A stretch of DNA of 64,000 nt from Leptospira sp. WS60.C2. Its GTDB lineage: Bacteria; Spirochaetota; Leptospiria; Leptospirales; Leptospiraceae. The position numbers and the translations under genes are program-made. The notes beneath the pieces were generated by a model. It saw only the letters and a program-made list of their open reading frames with translations. It was not told the origin of the DNA and made no database searches. Where the stretch lies: NCBI RefSeq assembly GCF_040833955.1, contig NZ_CP162133.1, forward strand, positions 1,758,001 to 1,822,000, given 5' to 3'. This document shows, piece after piece, positions 19,717-30,336 of the stretch; positions within the stretch are counted from its first letter, which is position 1, and each line of letters begins with the position of its first letter.

Positions 19717-20742
19717 ATGAGCGGATTTATCGACGAAGTACCCATTCAAATTCGAGCCGGACACGGAGGGGCAGGTTCTGTCCACTTCCACAAAGAAAAA
19801 TTTGTCGAATTTGGAGGTCCTGATGGGGGTGACGGTGGCAAAGGTGGCGATGTGATCTTTGTTGCGGAAGGTCGAATGATGACATTGGAAAACTACCTAC
19901 CCGACCGAATGTATGCGGCACAAGACGGAGAACCAGGTCTTGGCCAAAACCGGAATGGAAAAAATGGAGAGGACTTACTTCTGAAAGTTCCCATTGGAAC
20001 CCAAATCATTGATGCTGTCACCATGGAACTCATTTACGACTTTAGCCATGATGGGGAAACTTTTACAATTGCAAAAGGTGGGCGAGGTGGAAAAGGGAAT
20101 ACTTTCTTTAAGACATCCGTACAACAAGCACCTCGCTATAGCCAACCAGGCGAAGAAGGTGATTCATTCTCTTTACGTTTAGAATTAAAACTCTTAGCAG
20201 ACATTGGTATCGTAGGATTACCAAACGCAGGTAAGTCTACCCTACTTGCCAAAATCACACATGCGCATCCTAAAATTGCAGGGTATGCCTTTACAACTCT
20301 TTCGCCAAACTTGGGTGTGGTACATAGGCATGATGATTTGTTTCGTTATACAGTCGCGGATATCCCAGGGATCATTGAAGGCGCTTCCAAAGGTGTAGGT
20401 CTCGGAATTAGTTTTCTAAAACACATTGAACGTGTGCAAGGGATTCTCTTTCTCTTTGATGGTGGAAATTTACAACTCGAAGAAGAATTAGAAATGTTAC
20501 GAAGTGAATTAGGAAATTATAACCAGTCACTGTTACAAAAAAAATACTTACTTGTCATCAATAAAATGGATATTTGGGATAACGATCCTGGTTTCACAGA
20601 AGAAATCCAAAAAAAATATTCGAACCTAGGCGAAATCATTTGTATCTCTGCTGACCAAGGATTCAATCTCGACTATTTGCTTGAGCGAATCGACAAAGTA
20701 TTTTTTGAAGAAAAATCAAAGTTAGTTTATGAACACACGTAA
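19717..20742 (+). CDS. obgE: Obg-family ribosome assembly GTPase
   Basis: Obg binds the 50S subunit and ppGpp and acts in ribosome maturation. The 341-residue protein has the glycine-rich Obg fold (residues 1-158, for example [14 protein letters not shown]). The GTPase domain follows with [20 protein letters not shown] and NKMD. The optional C-terminal domain seen in some species is missing. Its end overlaps proB by 14 bases. Confidence 0.95.
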   Translation: MSGFIDEVPIQIRAGHGGAGSVHFHKEKFVEFGGPDGGDGGKGGDVIFVAEGRMMTLENYLPDRMYAAQDGEPGLGQNRNGKNGEDLLLKVPIGTQIIDAVTMELIYDFSHDGETFTIAKGGRGGKGNTFFKTSVQQAPRYSQPGEEGDSFSLRLELKLLADIGIVGLPNAGKSTLLAKITHAHPKIAGYAFTTLSPNLGVVHRHDDLFRYTVADIPGIIEGASKGVGLGISFLKHIERVQGILFLFDGGNLQLEEELEMLRSELGNYNQSLLQKKYLLVINKMDIWDNDPGFTEEIQKKYSNLGEIICISADQGFNLDYLLERIDKVFFEEKSKLVYEHT

Positions 20743-21595
20743 GCAATTTTTAGATTCCCTAGATAAAGCAAAACTAATTGTCATTAAAATTGGAAGTGCT
20801 CGAGTCTCTGGAGAAGAATCCAAAATTAATGATTTTTTATATGATCTCGTCGGAGACATACGAACACTAAGAGACCAAGGAAAAGAAATTATCCTTGTCT
20901 CCTCTGGTGCGATTGCCCAAGGGAAAAAACTACTCGTTGAAAAAAGTGGAAGTGGACTCTTACCCACAGGTAAAACAACACTGGCCGAAAAACAAGCTCT
21001 CGCTGCTATGGGGCAAAATAAACTTCTTAATTTGTACGAAAGCTTTTTTAGCAGAGTCAATGTTCCGATTGCTCAAATCCTTTTTGGTCGTAAAGATTTA
21101 AACGAAGACAGTAGTTTTACCAACTTAAAACAAACCTTTCGCCAACTCTTGGATTGGGGCATTTTACCCATCGTAAATGAAAACGATTCTGTTTCTACCG
21201 AAGAACTTAACTTAGGCGATAATGATATTTTATCTGCCATTGTGGCTTCCATTGTGGGAGCCGACCTACTTCTCATTCTCACTGGTGTGGATGGATTTCT
21301 AAATGGAACAAATAAAATAGATCTATTTACTGAAATTTCGAAAGAAACAGAATCTCTTGCCACAGGTCCTTCCGGACCAGGCACTGGAGGAATGTTTACC
21401 AAAATCAATGCAGCAAAACTTTTATTACCGTTTGGAATCAAAACTGGAATTGTAAATGGTGAAAAAAGCCATGCAATCGGTCATTTTTTTTCCTCAGAAA
21501 CTTTTGGAACTCTCATTGCTAATGAGAATTTTCCTCACCGCATACCCACTGCTTCAGAAATCCAAACTCATTTTTTTTCCTATCCATCGGAGTAA
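20729..21595 (+). CDS. proB: Glutamate 5-kinase, short form without PUA domain
   Basis: ProB phosphorylates glutamate in the first step of proline synthesis. The 288-residue protein is only the amino-acid-kinase domain: [33 protein letters not shown] and GTGGM with the lysine of TKINAAK. The PUA domain (about 80 residues) found at the C-terminus of the E. coli enzyme is absent. The start overlaps obgE, and proA follows three bases after the stop. Confidence 0.93.
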   Translation: MNTRKQFLDSLDKAKLIVIKIGSARVSGEESKINDFLYDLVGDIRTLRDQGKEIILVSSGAIAQGKKLLVEKSGSGLLPTGKTTLAEKQALAAMGQNKLLNLYESFFSRVNVPIAQILFGRKDLNEDSSFTNLKQTFRQLLDWGILPIVNENDSVSTEELNLGDNDILSAIVASIVGADLLLILTGVDGFLNGTNKIDLFTEISKETESLATGPSGPGTGGMFTKINAAKLLLPFGIKTGIVNGEKSHAIGHFFSSETFGTLIANENFPHRIPTASEIQTHFFSYPSE

Positions 21596-21598
21596 ACT

Positions 21599-22864
21599 AT
21601 GCCAGAAGATGTTTCCTTATACGCAAAAACGATTGCTACGAATGCTAAACAAGCAAGCCGAGCTCTAAAAAAACTCACAACAATTCAAAAGAATGCAGTT
21701 TTAGCTAGAGTCGAAGAACTCATATTAGCCCATGAAAATGAGATCATTGAAAAAAACAAAATCGATCTTCAAAATGGAAGAGAAAAAAACTTAAGTGCTG
21801 CCATGATGGATCGCCTACTCCTTGATTCCAAACGAATCAAATGGATGGCTAAAAGTATCGAAGACATTCGGAACCTCCCTGACCCCGTAGGTGAAGTGGT
21901 TCGAGGCACTATCTTACCCAATGGACTAGAGCTTTTGACAAAACGAGTTCCCATTGGTGTAGTCATGACCATTTTTGAATCAAGACCCAATGTGATAGTC
22001 GACATTGCTTCCCTTTCGTTTAAGTCAGGCAATGCATGCATTTTACGTGGTGGAAGTGAGGCCTTTCATTCCAACCAAATTCTTTCCTCACTATTTCATA
22101 AGGCAATTGAAGAAGCAAAACTGGAAGGCGTTTCGAAAGAAGTAGTGAGTTTTGTCGACAATACAAGTCGGGAAGCAATGGTTCCTTTTTTTCAATTGGA
22201 TGATTTGATAGATGTGATTGTTCCTAGAGGTGGAGAAGCTCTCATTCGTTTCGTTACGGAAAACAGCAAGATACCTGTCATCAAACACGATAAAGGTGTT
22301 ACAAACCTTTATTTATCACACCATGCAAATCCTACAATTGTTTTGCCAATTTTACTCAATTCAAAATTACAAAGACCTGGTGTTTGTAATGCTCTTGAGA
22401 ATTTATTCATCCATAAAGAGTTTCCGAATCTCAATTCCTTGTTAGAGGAATTAAAAAGAGGAGGAGTGGAACTCTTGGGAGATGAATCTGCAATCAAAAT
22501 AGATCCATCCTTAACAAAAGCAACGGAAGAAGATTTTTATACCGAGTTTTTGGATAGAAGACTCAGCATTAGAATCGTAGATTCCGTGGAAGATGCGATC
22601 CAAAACATTCAAAAATACAGTTCGGGTCATACAGAGTGTATTCTCTCTGAAGATGTATCCGAAATTCAAGCCTTCCGAGACGGGCTCGATAGTGCCGCCA
22701 TCTTTGTGAATTGTTCGACAAGGTTTCATGATGGTGGTGAGTACGGCCTTGGAGCAGAAGTTGGTATATCCACAGGAAAACTTCACGTACGCGGACCCAT
22801 GGGACTCATTCACCTAACAACGACAACAACCTATGTAACAGGGAAAGGTCAAGTGAGAGGATAA
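21599..22864 (+). CDS. proA: Gamma-glutamyl phosphate reductase
   Basis: ProA reduces gamma-glutamyl phosphate with NADPH to glutamate semialdehyde, the second proline step. The 421-residue protein has the aldehyde-dehydrogenase-like fold, with [16 protein letters not shown] near residue 120, ILRGGSEA, the catalytic cysteine in [10 protein letters not shown], and [22 protein letters not shown] at the C-terminal side. It follows proB with a 3-base gap. Confidence 0.95.
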   Translation: MPEDVSLYAKTIATNAKQASRALKKLTTIQKNAVLARVEELILAHENEIIEKNKIDLQNGREKNLSAAMMDRLLLDSKRIKWMAKSIEDIRNLPDPVGEVVRGTILPNGLELLTKRVPIGVVMTIFESRPNVIVDIASLSFKSGNACILRGGSEAFHSNQILSSLFHKAIEEAKLEGVSKEVVSFVDNTSREAMVPFFQLDDLIDVIVPRGGEALIRFVTENSKIPVIKHDKGVTNLYLSHHANPTIVLPILLNSKLQRPGVCNALENLFIHKEFPNLNSLLEELKRGGVELLGDESAIKIDPSLTKATEEDFYTEFLDRRLSIRIVDSVEDAIQNIQKYSSGHTECILSEDVSEIQAFRDGLDSAAIFVNCSTRFHDGGEYGLGAEVGISTGKLHVRGPMGLIHLTTTTTYVTGKGQVRG

Positions 22865-22865
22865 A

Positions 22866-23483
22866 ATGGACGTTTTATTGTTTGGAGGAAGTTTTAATCC
22901 CCCTCACATTGGCCACCGGCATGTGGTTCTTTCCCTGATAAAACAATTCCCTAAATCCAAAGTTTATATTTGTCCCAATTTTATTTCTCCTTTCAAAATC
23001 TCTGAAACAAAATTCTCGAAAGACGAGATTTGGTCTTTATGTAATTCCGAATTCGCACCATTGTTATCTAAATCAGTTATCTTATGGGATGAAGAAATAA
23101 AAAAAGACATAGTAAGTTACACGATTGATACCCTTCAGACATTAAAAGTTTTAGAACCGAATGCTTCCATATCGCTTGTCATTGGTGAGGACAATTTGCG
23201 TTCTTTCAAAGAATGGAAATCCTACCAAATGATTCTTGAGCAAATCCGCTTTCTTGTGGTGATCAGACGAATCACAGAATTTCCAAAACCAATCCCTTGT
23301 CCAAATGAAATCGACTCCGAAAAACTTGTAATTTTGGACAATCCGATTCTTACCGTGAGTAGTCGTGAAATTAGAAATGGCTCAGAGAATGATTGGAAAA
23401 AATACCTTTTGCCGAACACGATCGAACTTCTAAAATCATTCCATTCCACTAAAAAAATGCAAAGAACCAAACAATATGAATAG
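22866..23483 (+). CDS. nadD: Nicotinate-nucleotide adenylyltransferase
   Basis: NadD forms deamido-NAD from nicotinate mononucleotide and ATP. The 205-residue protein carries the nucleotidyltransferase start GGSFNPPHIGH with the HxGH motif, and the late SSREIR motif corresponding to ISSTxIR. It begins one base after proA and overlaps yqeK by 8 bases. The arrangement matches the obg-proBA-nadD-yqeK block known from many bacteria. Confidence 0.93.
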   Translation: MDVLLFGGSFNPPHIGHRHVVLSLIKQFPKSKVYICPNFISPFKISETKFSKDEIWSLCNSEFAPLLSKSVILWDEEIKKDIVSYTIDTLQTLKVLEPNASISLVIGEDNLRSFKEWKSYQMILEQIRFLVVIRRITEFPKPIPCPNEIDSEKLVILDNPILTVSSREIRNGSENDWKKYLLPNTIELLKSFHSTKKMQRTKQYE

Positions 23484-24081
23484 GCAAGACCAAAAATCAT
23501 GGGTTGAATGGATTACTTTTTTTCAAGAAGAAGTTCCAAAGCATGTAACCGAAACTAGATGGGAACATATCCAACGAGTAGCGATGTATGCTGAAGATCT
23601 GGCAATACAACACTCCTATCCAGAACCCAAAAAAGCATTCTTAGCAGGTTTATGCCATGATATTACGAAACAAAAAAAAGCGGACATACATCACGAACTT
23701 TTTTCTTCGTATGGGCTGAATACAGATGGAATTCCTTTCCAAGCTCTTCATGCGTATTCAGCTCCCCTATTTATTGAAAAAAACTACGGTTTGTATGACA
23801 AAGAAATCGCATCCGCCATTCAAAATCATACGCTAGGAAATCCAAATCCTTCCCTACTTGACCAAATTCTTTATGCTGCCGATTTTTTAGGTTCTGATTA
23901 TTGCCAAAGACAAACTGAACTTTCCGATTGGATTCAAAAAACGTTAGAAAACCTACATTTTGGTATTTTTATGAAGGCGTTCCAAACGATTTCGTTTCTT
24001 ATGGAAAAAAAAGAAGTCATCCATCCTCATACTTTTTTAACTTACAATGGTGCATTGAAATCTCTTAAGGAAAACAGATAA
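23476..24081 (+). CDS. yqeK: YqeK-like HD-domain phosphohydrolase
   Basis: A 201-residue HD protein. The histidine of RWEHIQRVAMYA, then LAGLCHDITKQ with the HD pair near residue 60, and later histidines (HAYSA, IQNHTLGN) match the YqeK family. That family is described as symmetrical diadenosine tetraphosphate hydrolases. It overlaps nadD by 8 bases and is followed directly by the LCP-like gene. Confidence 0.85.
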   Translation: MNRQDQKSWVEWITFFQEEVPKHVTETRWEHIQRVAMYAEDLAIQHSYPEPKKAFLAGLCHDITKQKKADIHHELFSSYGLNTDGIPFQALHAYSAPLFIEKNYGLYDKEIASAIQNHTLGNPNPSLLDQILYAADFLGSDYCQRQTELSDWIQKTLENLHFGIFMKAFQTISFLMEKKEVIHPHTFLTYNGALKSLKENR

Positions 24082-25239
24082 ATGTTACGTGAGACTCCCC
24101 AAAAACAAGGTATACCAGCAAAAACACTGTTAATTGCAGCTGGAGCATTTTTTCTATTCGCTCTTTTATTTTTACTATTGAAATCAAAGACCGGGTTTTC
24201 TTTGGATCAAAAATTTTCGCAAAGCAAACGTCTGCCAATTTTATTTTCAGTCTTAGGTGATAAAGATGAGTATCTTTTCTCTATGTATGCTGAGTTTTAT
24301 CCGAATGAAAAAAAAGCCGCCCTCTTTTTTGTGAATCCAAAATCTAGTTTTGATGACGGAGAAAAATCGTTAAAAGAAAAAGGTAGTTCCGCTCCCTCGT
24401 ATATTGAATCTGTATTAGAAGATACATTAGATTCAAACATTCCTTTTAAAATCATTTGGACAAAAGAACAATTTCAGAATTGGGTCAACTTAATGGGTGG
24501 GTTACAGCTCTTTTTTGAACCAAAGTCATTACATATAACCAAAAATTATAACAGAAACAAAGATTTGTACGTGTTAGATGGTGCAGATTGTTTCGATTGG
24601 ATGAGTACACTAGCCGACGAATCTATGATCTCTTACATTCGAAGATTAGAAATCCAAGAAACTGTCATGTTAACTCTACTCGAAACCATTCACGAAAAAA
24701 GAGATTTGATCGCAAAACAGAAAATTTCTTACCTTCACAATCAAATGACTACCAATTTGTCTTTGAAAGAATGGGAGACTTTATTTGACTTCCTAAAAAA
24801 AGAAAAGATTCAATTTGGCGTTTCAGAAGTTCCAGGGGAGCCAGTTTTAAGAACAAAAGCGAAAGATGAAATTCTGAAAGCCAATGAAGAGACGGTAAAG
24901 GTTGCATTTTATAAGTTCTCAAGTGAACTTAGGTCCCCTTCCTTCGGGGAAGGAGAACGTGCTCGGATAGAAGTCTTAAACGGAACTGCAAAAAATGGAC
25001 TTGCCAGATACGGAAAAGTGTTACTCAATGATAAAGGTCTGAAGGTTCTCACCGTTGACAATGCTTGGGATTCTAACTTTAAATCCACTGTGATTCTAAA
25101 TCGATCAGGAAATACCCACTACACAGATTTAATCTCTGATACCTTCCAAGGTAGAAAGGTATTCTTTTCCTTACGAAAAGATCTAGGCCTAGATGCCACA
25201 GTGATTCTCGGCGAAGACTTTCAAAATTCTAAGGATTAA
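24082..25239 (+). CDS. Divergent LytR-CpsA-Psr-like membrane protein with LytR_C domain
   Basis: A 385-residue protein with one membrane helix at about residues 17-37. It then has a weak LCP-like region: a strand ending FFVNPKSSF where active LCP enzymes have IPRD, and YIRRLEIQETVML resembling the conserved R-x-x-RQ helix. The C-terminal ~90 residues fit the LytR_C domain (IEVLNGTAKNGLA). LCP enzymes attach polymers to peptidoglycan. The lost first arginine makes catalysis doubtful. Its place between yqeK and rsfS is the same as that of LCP genes in many Clostridia. Confidence 0.65.
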   Translation: MLRETPQKQGIPAKTLLIAAGAFFLFALLFLLLKSKTGFSLDQKFSQSKRLPILFSVLGDKDEYLFSMYAEFYPNEKKAALFFVNPKSSFDDGEKSLKEKGSSAPSYIESVLEDTLDSNIPFKIIWTKEQFQNWVNLMGGLQLFFEPKSLHITKNYNRNKDLYVLDGADCFDWMSTLADESMISYIRRLEIQETVMLTLLETIHEKRDLIAKQKISYLHNQMTTNLSLKEWETLFDFLKKEKIQFGVSEVPGEPVLRTKAKDEILKANEETVKVAFYKFSSELRSPSFGEGERARIEVLNGTAKNGLARYGKVLLNDKGLKVLTVDNAWDSNFKSTVILNRSGNTHYTDLISDTFQGRKVFFSLRKDLGLDATVILGEDFQNSKD

Positions 25240-25240
25240 A

Positions 25241-25606
25241 ATGCCAAATATTAGTAACGAAACATTAGAACATTTAAAGAAAATTAAACAGACATTAGTC
25301 GACAAAAAATGTGAAAACATTCAATTTTTAGATCTGAAAGATGTACACTCTTATCTTTCCTTATTTGTCATCGCCACAGTGAAAACGGAAACCCAAGGAA
25401 GGTCTTGTGCAAAAGATATCGATAAATACATGAAACCTCTCAAACTTGCGGTAAAACGTCAAAATTTCACAGACCTTCCGAAAGATGCAACAGGATGGAT
25501 TTTACTCGATTACGGGGAAATCTGTGTTCATATCATGACAGACGAAATGAGAAATTATTATTCCTTAGATCGTCTTTGGGGCGATGCGTCTCCCATTACG
25601 ATATAA
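25241..25606 (+). CDS. rsfS: Ribosomal silencing factor RsfS
   Basis: RsfS binds L14 and stops subunit joining when nutrients run low. The 121-residue protein has the family pattern: LKDVHSYLSLFVIATVKTETQ, then the C-terminal GWILLDYGEICVHIM and YYSLDRLWGDA. It closes the block that begins at obgE. No clear terminator follows; only a short palindrome GGAGATCTCC is seen downstream. Confidence 0.95.
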   Translation: MPNISNETLEHLKKIKQTLVDKKCENIQFLDLKDVHSYLSLFVIATVKTETQGRSCAKDIDKYMKPLKLAVKRQNFTDLPKDATGWILLDYGEICVHIMTDEMRNYYSLDRLWGDASPITI

Positions 25607-25873
25607 ACGGAAACCACTTCGTCCAAACAGTCCGTGTCGAAGGAGATCTCCGGGTATTTTTGACCAGTTGCAAAAAAAAGTAAGAAAAGATAGAATTTGC
25701 CTTTTCAAACCAATTTCCCTCTCCCTAACCAAGCCTGTGTAATATTTACAATATTTGGAACATTCTAGAATTTCCTTTATGACTGGTCTTTCTTCCCTGT
25801 CTAATCCAGTGCATACAAAATCTTGATTGACTCTATCTGCACTGAACTGGTATTCAAATGATTCTTTTTTCAT
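25565..25873 (-). CDS. Doubtful small protein antisense to the rsfS end
   Basis: An open frame of 102 codons starting at ATG 25873. The first 55 residues have believable composition, with several Cys (ECSKYCKYY), but the last part is antisense to rsfS and looks non-coding. No ribosome site is obvious before the ATG. It may be a real short gene, a decayed one, or chance. Confidence 0.25.
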   Translation of the reverse strand: MKKESFEYQFSADRVNQDFVCTGLDREERPVIKEILECSKYCKYYTGLVREREIGLKRQILSFLTFFCNWSKIPGDLLRHGLFGRSGFRLYRNGRRIAPKTI

Positions 25874-26189
25874 GGAAAGGTTTCAGGCGACAGGTGGAAT
25901 AGCTTTTGAATAGAAGAATCACCTTATTCTATTCAGAGCTTTCATATATACTTCCTAACCCTAAGGAAAGCAATGAAGTGGATTGTGTGCATGTTGTAAC
26001 GAATAAGGACTTTTTTCATGCATCACCCCATTCGGTTTTTTAGGCAAATTTGCCACAAACGACTCCCAGAAACGAAACTTTCCGAACCAAGCATTTTACA
26101 TTTTCGGTTGCTCGACAAGATTGATTTTTTCATCTTGTTCTTGTAAGGGGTTGAATACGTTTCCATTGAAAAAGCTAAATTTTATCCCT
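25607..26189. other. Intergenic region before the TolC-like gene
   Basis: The longest stretch without a secure gene. Apart from the doubtful reverse frame, I see a 10-base palindrome (GGAGATCTCC) soon after rsfS and a stem ACAAGAT/ATCTTGT with a T-rich 10-base loop at 26115-26138, about 50 bases before the TolC-like start. The stem could be an operator or a leader hairpin. I see no tRNA or known riboswitch here. Confidence 0.45.
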
Positions 26190-27857
26190 ATGCGTTTTGC
26201 CACAAAATCGAAAAAGTTGACCAGCTGGTTAATATCTTTGAGCCTATTAGGTCTTCCCATTTTTGCTGATACCGACTTTGAAGATGACCTAAAACGAATG
26301 CAACTTGCCCAATGGGAAAACGGCGATGTTGTCCCTGAACCCTTACAAGGACCTGGACCTAAAAAATTGCGATTATCGATTGCTCAAGCGATCGAACAGG
26401 TCATCGAAAACAATACCATTGTACAAAACGCAAAATTAGAAATTGTTAAAGCAGATAGCCCGGAATGGAAAAACGAATCTAAATATTCATGGAGGGCTCT
26501 AGCGAGTATCCAATCGGCAAAACAATTATTACCAAATAACAGAAATAACATCTTTGCGGGAACCATTCGTTCCCAAGATAAAATTTCTGCCGGTATCGAA
26601 AAACAATTCAAAACCGGCACTTATTTCAAAACAGAAATCAGCACGATTCGTTTTGACGTAAATGCTTTTGAGAACCCAGACCCAGCCACAGCTGGATTTG
26701 CGAGTTTGCTTGCAGCACCTCCGATGTATACTGGAGCAGTCACTGCTACTTTATCGCAAGAGCTCTTAAAGTATGGATTTGGAAAGAATGAAGAAGAAAA
26801 AGAAAAGTTATTAAAAAACCAAACCTTACTTGTACGCGAAAACTATATCAATATCCTTACACAACTTGTGGTAAAGATTCTCGTAGACTATTGGTCATTG
26901 AGCATTGTTGACTCTCGAATTGCCACCTATGAAAAAGTTTCTAAAAATACAGAAGAAATCAGAAAGCTAACACTTCGTAAATCGGGACTTGGACTCTCAG
27001 AAGGATTCGAAGTCAACCAATGGAACCAAGCATATTTAAAAACACAATCTTTGTTAGAAAAAGCGAAAGTAGATCGTATCGAAGCCGAGAGAAACCTAAT
27101 CCGTATTTTAAACGTTGATACATCGTCTTCCATTGAAGGTGTTACTGATCTGAGTGAAACATTACCGACTGGCATTAATCTTAAGGCTGATGTTGAATAT
27201 GCGTTAGCTCATAGAACTGATTATTTAATTCTAAAAAGAGAACGTGAAATCGCAAAATTGGCATTAAATACTGCTCTTGCAGAAGATGATCCATCTTTAC
27301 TAGCAACTGTATCATATAGTTCCATTGGTCAAAACTTTTTATCACCTCAAGAGAACTTCATTGCAAGGCAACGTGGTGTAACTTCCTTTATGTATCCGCA
27401 AATCATGGCAGAACTAAAGATGTCCTATCCGTTATGGGATTTGGGAATCAAAGCTGGGATTCGGGATGCAGAAACGAACCTCAAAATGAATGAACTCAAA
27501 ATCCAAAATCTTGAGCAAGAAATCGAACAAGAAATTGCCACAAGACATGAGTCTTTAGTTTCAAGCCATACATTACTCAAGGACTTACAAAAGACCAAAA
27601 AAGAAACCGAGATTTTTTACAATGGTTTGATGGAACGATTTCGACAAGGACGTTATACAGCAGTGAACGTTAAAAATGCGCTCGATAGTTTAGCAAATGC
27701 TGAACTTGCTGTAACACAAGCAAAGATTAATTTTAACATCAACTTAGTACGATATGAGTTGGCAAAAAATTCTCTCTTTGAAAAGTATGGACTCGATTTG
27801 TATTCCATTTTGGAAGAAGTAGAAAAAAGAGCCAAACTTGAAACTGACAAACTATGA
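26190..27857 (+). CDS. TolC-like outer-membrane efflux protein
   Basis: An outer-membrane channel of the TolC/OEP type, used by tripartite efflux and type I secretion systems. From ATG 26190 the product has 555 residues with a signal peptide cut near PIFA. It shows the two-fold repeat of long heptad-rich helices (about residues 60-290 and 330-540) with [10 protein letters not shown] and [11 protein letters not shown] as the matching strand-helix turns. TTG 26121 would add 23 residues before the signal and is rejected. No inner-membrane pump or adaptor lies beside it. Its stop overlaps the next gene by 4 bases. Confidence 0.82.
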   Translation: MRFATKSKKLTSWLISLSLLGLPIFADTDFEDDLKRMQLAQWENGDVVPEPLQGPGPKKLRLSIAQAIEQVIENNTIVQNAKLEIVKADSPEWKNESKYSWRALASIQSAKQLLPNNRNNIFAGTIRSQDKISAGIEKQFKTGTYFKTEISTIRFDVNAFENPDPATAGFASLLAAPPMYTGAVTATLSQELLKYGFGKNEEEKEKLLKNQTLLVRENYINILTQLVVKILVDYWSLSIVDSRIATYEKVSKNTEEIRKLTLRKSGLGLSEGFEVNQWNQAYLKTQSLLEKAKVDRIEAERNLIRILNVDTSSSIEGVTDLSETLPTGINLKADVEYALAHRTDYLILKREREIAKLALNTALAEDDPSLLATVSYSSIGQNFLSPQENFIARQRGVTSFMYPQIMAELKMSYPLWDLGIKAGIRDAETNLKMNELKIQNLEQEIEQEIATRHESLVSSHTLLKDLQKTKKETEIFYNGLMERFRQGRYTAVNVKNALDSLANAELAVTQAKINFNINLVRYELAKNSLFEKYGLDLYSILEEVEKRAKLETDKL

Positions 27858-29032
27858 AAGCATTTCCAACGCAAAGAAAAGAAGAGATGGTTCTTTACCG
27901 TCGAACCTTCCATCAGAATCCAGAACTCAAATATGAAGAAAAAGAAACGGCAAAGTTTGCCAAAAAACATCTGGAATCCCTAGGTTTTCAGGTCGAAGAT
28001 GGCATTGCAGAAACAGGACTTGTTGCTTTATTTGATTCTGGAAAACCAGGAAGAACCATTCTCATCCGTGCCGATATGGATGCCTTACCCATCCATGAAG
28101 AAAATTCACATTCTTATATAAGTAAAAAATCGGGGAAGATGCATGCCTGCGGGCATGATGGTCATACGAGCATCTTACTTGCATTATCCTCAGAATTAAA
28201 AACTAGTTTTGAAAGTTTTGTCCCCAAGGGACGTGTGTTACTCTGTTTCCAACCTGCAGAAGAAGGTGGATCTGGTGCTGACCGAATGATCGAATCTGGT
28301 ATTTTGGAGCGATATCAAGTTGATGCTGTCTTTGCACTTCATGTATGGAATCATATCAACTTAGGAAAGGTAGGTGTTGTCAACGGAACCATGATGGCTT
28401 CCGTTGATGAATTTAAGATCACAGTGCAAGGGATTTCTGGACATGGTGCCATGCCCGAGCATACTGTTGATCCCATCGTTGTTGGAAGTCACTTAGTCAC
28501 AGCTTTACAAACATTAGTTTCCAGAAATGTGGATCCTCTGGAACCATGTGTTGTAACCGTTGGTTCCTTCCATGCTGGAAATGCATTCAATGTGATCCCA
28601 GAAACTGCGGTCTTACATGGGACAGTGAGAACCTACTCCAAATCCGTTTATGAAATGATTCCACTGAAAATGAAACAATTAGTAGAACAAATTGGATCTG
28701 CATTTGGTGCAAAGATCATACTCGATTACAAACGAATCGATAAACCTACCATAAATGATCCTACTATGGCCGATGTTGTAAGAAAAGCAGCCAAAACAGT
28801 TCTTGGTGATGACTGTATCACAGAAGAAAATACAAGAACAATGGGTGGAGAAGATTTTTCTGCCTTTCTCATGCAAAGGCCTGGTTGTTATTTTTTTATT
28901 GGATCCCGAAATGAGGAAAAAGGATTTGTACACCCGCACCACAGTTCCTTTTTCGACTTTGATGAAGATGCCTTACCGATTGGTCTTTCGGTTATGAAAG
29001 AGGTCATCCACACTTATTTGAGCGAATTTTAG
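27854..29032 (+). CDS. M20-family amidohydrolase (N-acyl amino acid hydrolase type)
   Basis: A 392-residue zinc-dependent amidohydrolase of the M20D group, which removes acyl groups from amino acids. Metal ligands sit in [10 protein letters not shown] near residue 97, [10 protein letters not shown] near 135, ALHVWNH, and a late [14 protein letters not shown]. The dimer domain ([13 protein letters not shown]) lies between. ATGA overlap with the TolC-like stop indicates coupling. The exact substrate cannot be told. Confidence 0.88.
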   Translation: MKAFPTQRKEEMVLYRRTFHQNPELKYEEKETAKFAKKHLESLGFQVEDGIAETGLVALFDSGKPGRTILIRADMDALPIHEENSHSYISKKSGKMHACGHDGHTSILLALSSELKTSFESFVPKGRVLLCFQPAEEGGSGADRMIESGILERYQVDAVFALHVWNHINLGKVGVVNGTMMASVDEFKITVQGISGHGAMPEHTVDPIVVGSHLVTALQTLVSRNVDPLEPCVVTVGSFHAGNAFNVIPETAVLHGTVRTYSKSVYEMIPLKMKQLVEQIGSAFGAKIILDYKRIDKPTINDPTMADVVRKAAKTVLGDDCITEENTRTMGGEDFSAFLMQRPGCYFFIGSRNEEKGFVHPHHSSFFDFDEDALPIGLSVMKEVIHTYLSEF

Positions 29033-29068
29033 AAGAATTTTTCCTTGCAGAAATCTCCCCTGGCTTCA

Positions 29069-29090
29069 TTAGTTAGATATCTAATCAATC
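29069..29090. promoter_or_regulatory. Palindrome upstream of the enoyl-CoA isomerase-like gene
   Basis: TTAGATATCTAA (29073-29084) is a perfect 12-base palindrome, and the wider 22-base site is symmetric at 9 of 11 position pairs. It ends just before the AGAGGA ribosome site of the gene at 29101. A MarR-family regulator is encoded at the far end of that gene, and MarR proteins bind palindromes of this size, so it is the likely operator. Confidence 0.5.
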
Positions 29091-29100
29091 AGAGGAAATT

Positions 29101-29859
29101 ATGATTAATTTCGAACTCAATGACGGAATCGGTATCATTAAACTTGCCATCAATGACAAGAACAGCTTTTCAAATGAATCGTTTTTGGGCTTAAAAAAAG
29201 CCATCCAATCTGCAAAAGAATCCAATGCAAAAGTAGTCGTTTTAAGAAGTGATACTACTGGCGCTTTTTCTTTGGGACTGGATTTAACGACTGTAAGTTC
29301 CATGGATATGGCAAAAGACCTAGCCCCCTTTCTAGAGTTATTTTATCATAATTTGACAGAACTCTATCAGCTTCCTATGCCTACCATTGCCGAGATATCA
29401 GGTCATGCCTTAGGATACGGCGCAATGTTGGCACTTGTTTGTGACTATCGTTATGCGACATCGGACATACGTTTTGGTCTTCCTGAAGTCAAAATTGGGA
29501 TCCAAGTACCTTCCTTTATATACGCACTTATGGGAGAAGCCGTAGGATATGATGTGGCGAAGAGACATGTGTTACTCGGTGATGCATTCAAAGCCAAAGA
29601 TATGCCTTCTTTATTTGAGGAAATTACTGATTCGGAAGAAGACTTAAAGAAAAAGTCAAAATCCCTTCAGACGAAATTGAAAAAGAATTCTTTCTCAGCG
29701 ATGAAAGACACAAAAAAAGGAATTTTATTTGTTCACAAACCGCTGCTTGATTTAGTGAAGGAAGATGTCAAAAATACAATTGCTAGCATCCAATCAGCCG
29801 ATGCGAAAGAAGGAATTTCAGCTTCTGTTGAAGTGAGAAGACCTGTTTTTACATCTTAA
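29101..29859 (+). CDS. Crotonase-family protein, resembles delta3-delta2-enoyl-CoA isomerase
   Basis: A 252-residue crotonase-fold protein. The oxyanion-hole region reads GHALGYGAMLALVCDYRYA, without the glutamate that hydratases have after the GxG. The second acid is present in FGLPEVKIG. That single-glutamate pattern plus CDYR is close to delta3-delta2-enoyl-CoA isomerases of fatty-acid oxidation. AGAGGA lies five bases before ATG 29101. It is convergent with marR (4-base gap). Confidence 0.75.
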   Translation: MINFELNDGIGIIKLAINDKNSFSNESFLGLKKAIQSAKESNAKVVVLRSDTTGAFSLGLDLTTVSSMDMAKDLAPFLELFYHNLTELYQLPMPTIAEISGHALGYGAMLALVCDYRYATSDIRFGLPEVKIGIQVPSFIYALMGEAVGYDVAKRHVLLGDAFKAKDMPSLFEEITDSEEDLKKKSKSLQTKLKKNSFSAMKDTKKGILFVHKPLLDLVKEDVKNTIASIQSADAKEGISASVEVRRPVFTS

Positions 29860-29863
29860 AATT

Positions 29864-30322
29864 TTAGATCATCTTTCGTTTGCGAATGTGTTGGTAAATC
29901 TCATCGAGGATAGGATACAAAATATCCTCGTTTTCTTTTGAAATTCCCCAAGTCTGCAAGGACAAAAGTTTTGCCGAAATCGTTACGATTTTTTTTCGGA
30001 TCTTTTTTCCCTCTTTAGAAAGTAAAATTGCCCACTCTCTTCCGTCACTCGGAGAGGGATTTCGATCCACAAGTCCTTCCTTTACAAGTCGATTCACAAG
30101 TACCGTACAAGTTGGTTTTGTCTTCTCAATTGTCTTGGCAATTTGTGTCATATTGATGGGTTTTGATGTTCGAATGAGAAACGTTAAGATTTCAAAATGA
30201 GATGTAGTTAACCCAGGATAGCCTAACTTCTCCATCTCAGTTCGAACAATATCGGCGATTTCCGAACTGATACGATCAAAGTATCGCACAGATCGAAATC
30301 GTTTTGGAAGTTCTCTTGCCAT
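29864..30322 (-). CDS. MarR-family transcriptional regulator
   Basis: A 152-residue winged-helix regulator. The DNA-binding part spans about residues 45-110: TSHFEILTFLIRTSKPINM, then the recognition helix region IEKTKPTCTVLVNRLVKEGLV with the wing DGREWAILLS. Flanking helices dimerise. It is the last gene of a minus-strand run from 33814 and sits tail to tail with the isomerase-like gene, whose upstream palindrome it may bind. Confidence 0.87.
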   Translation of the reverse strand: MARELPKRFRSVRYFDRISSEIADIVRTEMEKLGYPGLTTSHFEILTFLIRTSKPINMTQIAKTIEKTKPTCTVLVNRLVKEGLVDRNPSPSDGREWAILLSKEGKKIRKKIVTISAKLLSLQTWGISKENEDILYPILDEIYQHIRKRKMI

Positions 30323-30336
30323 GAATTGATTTGATA

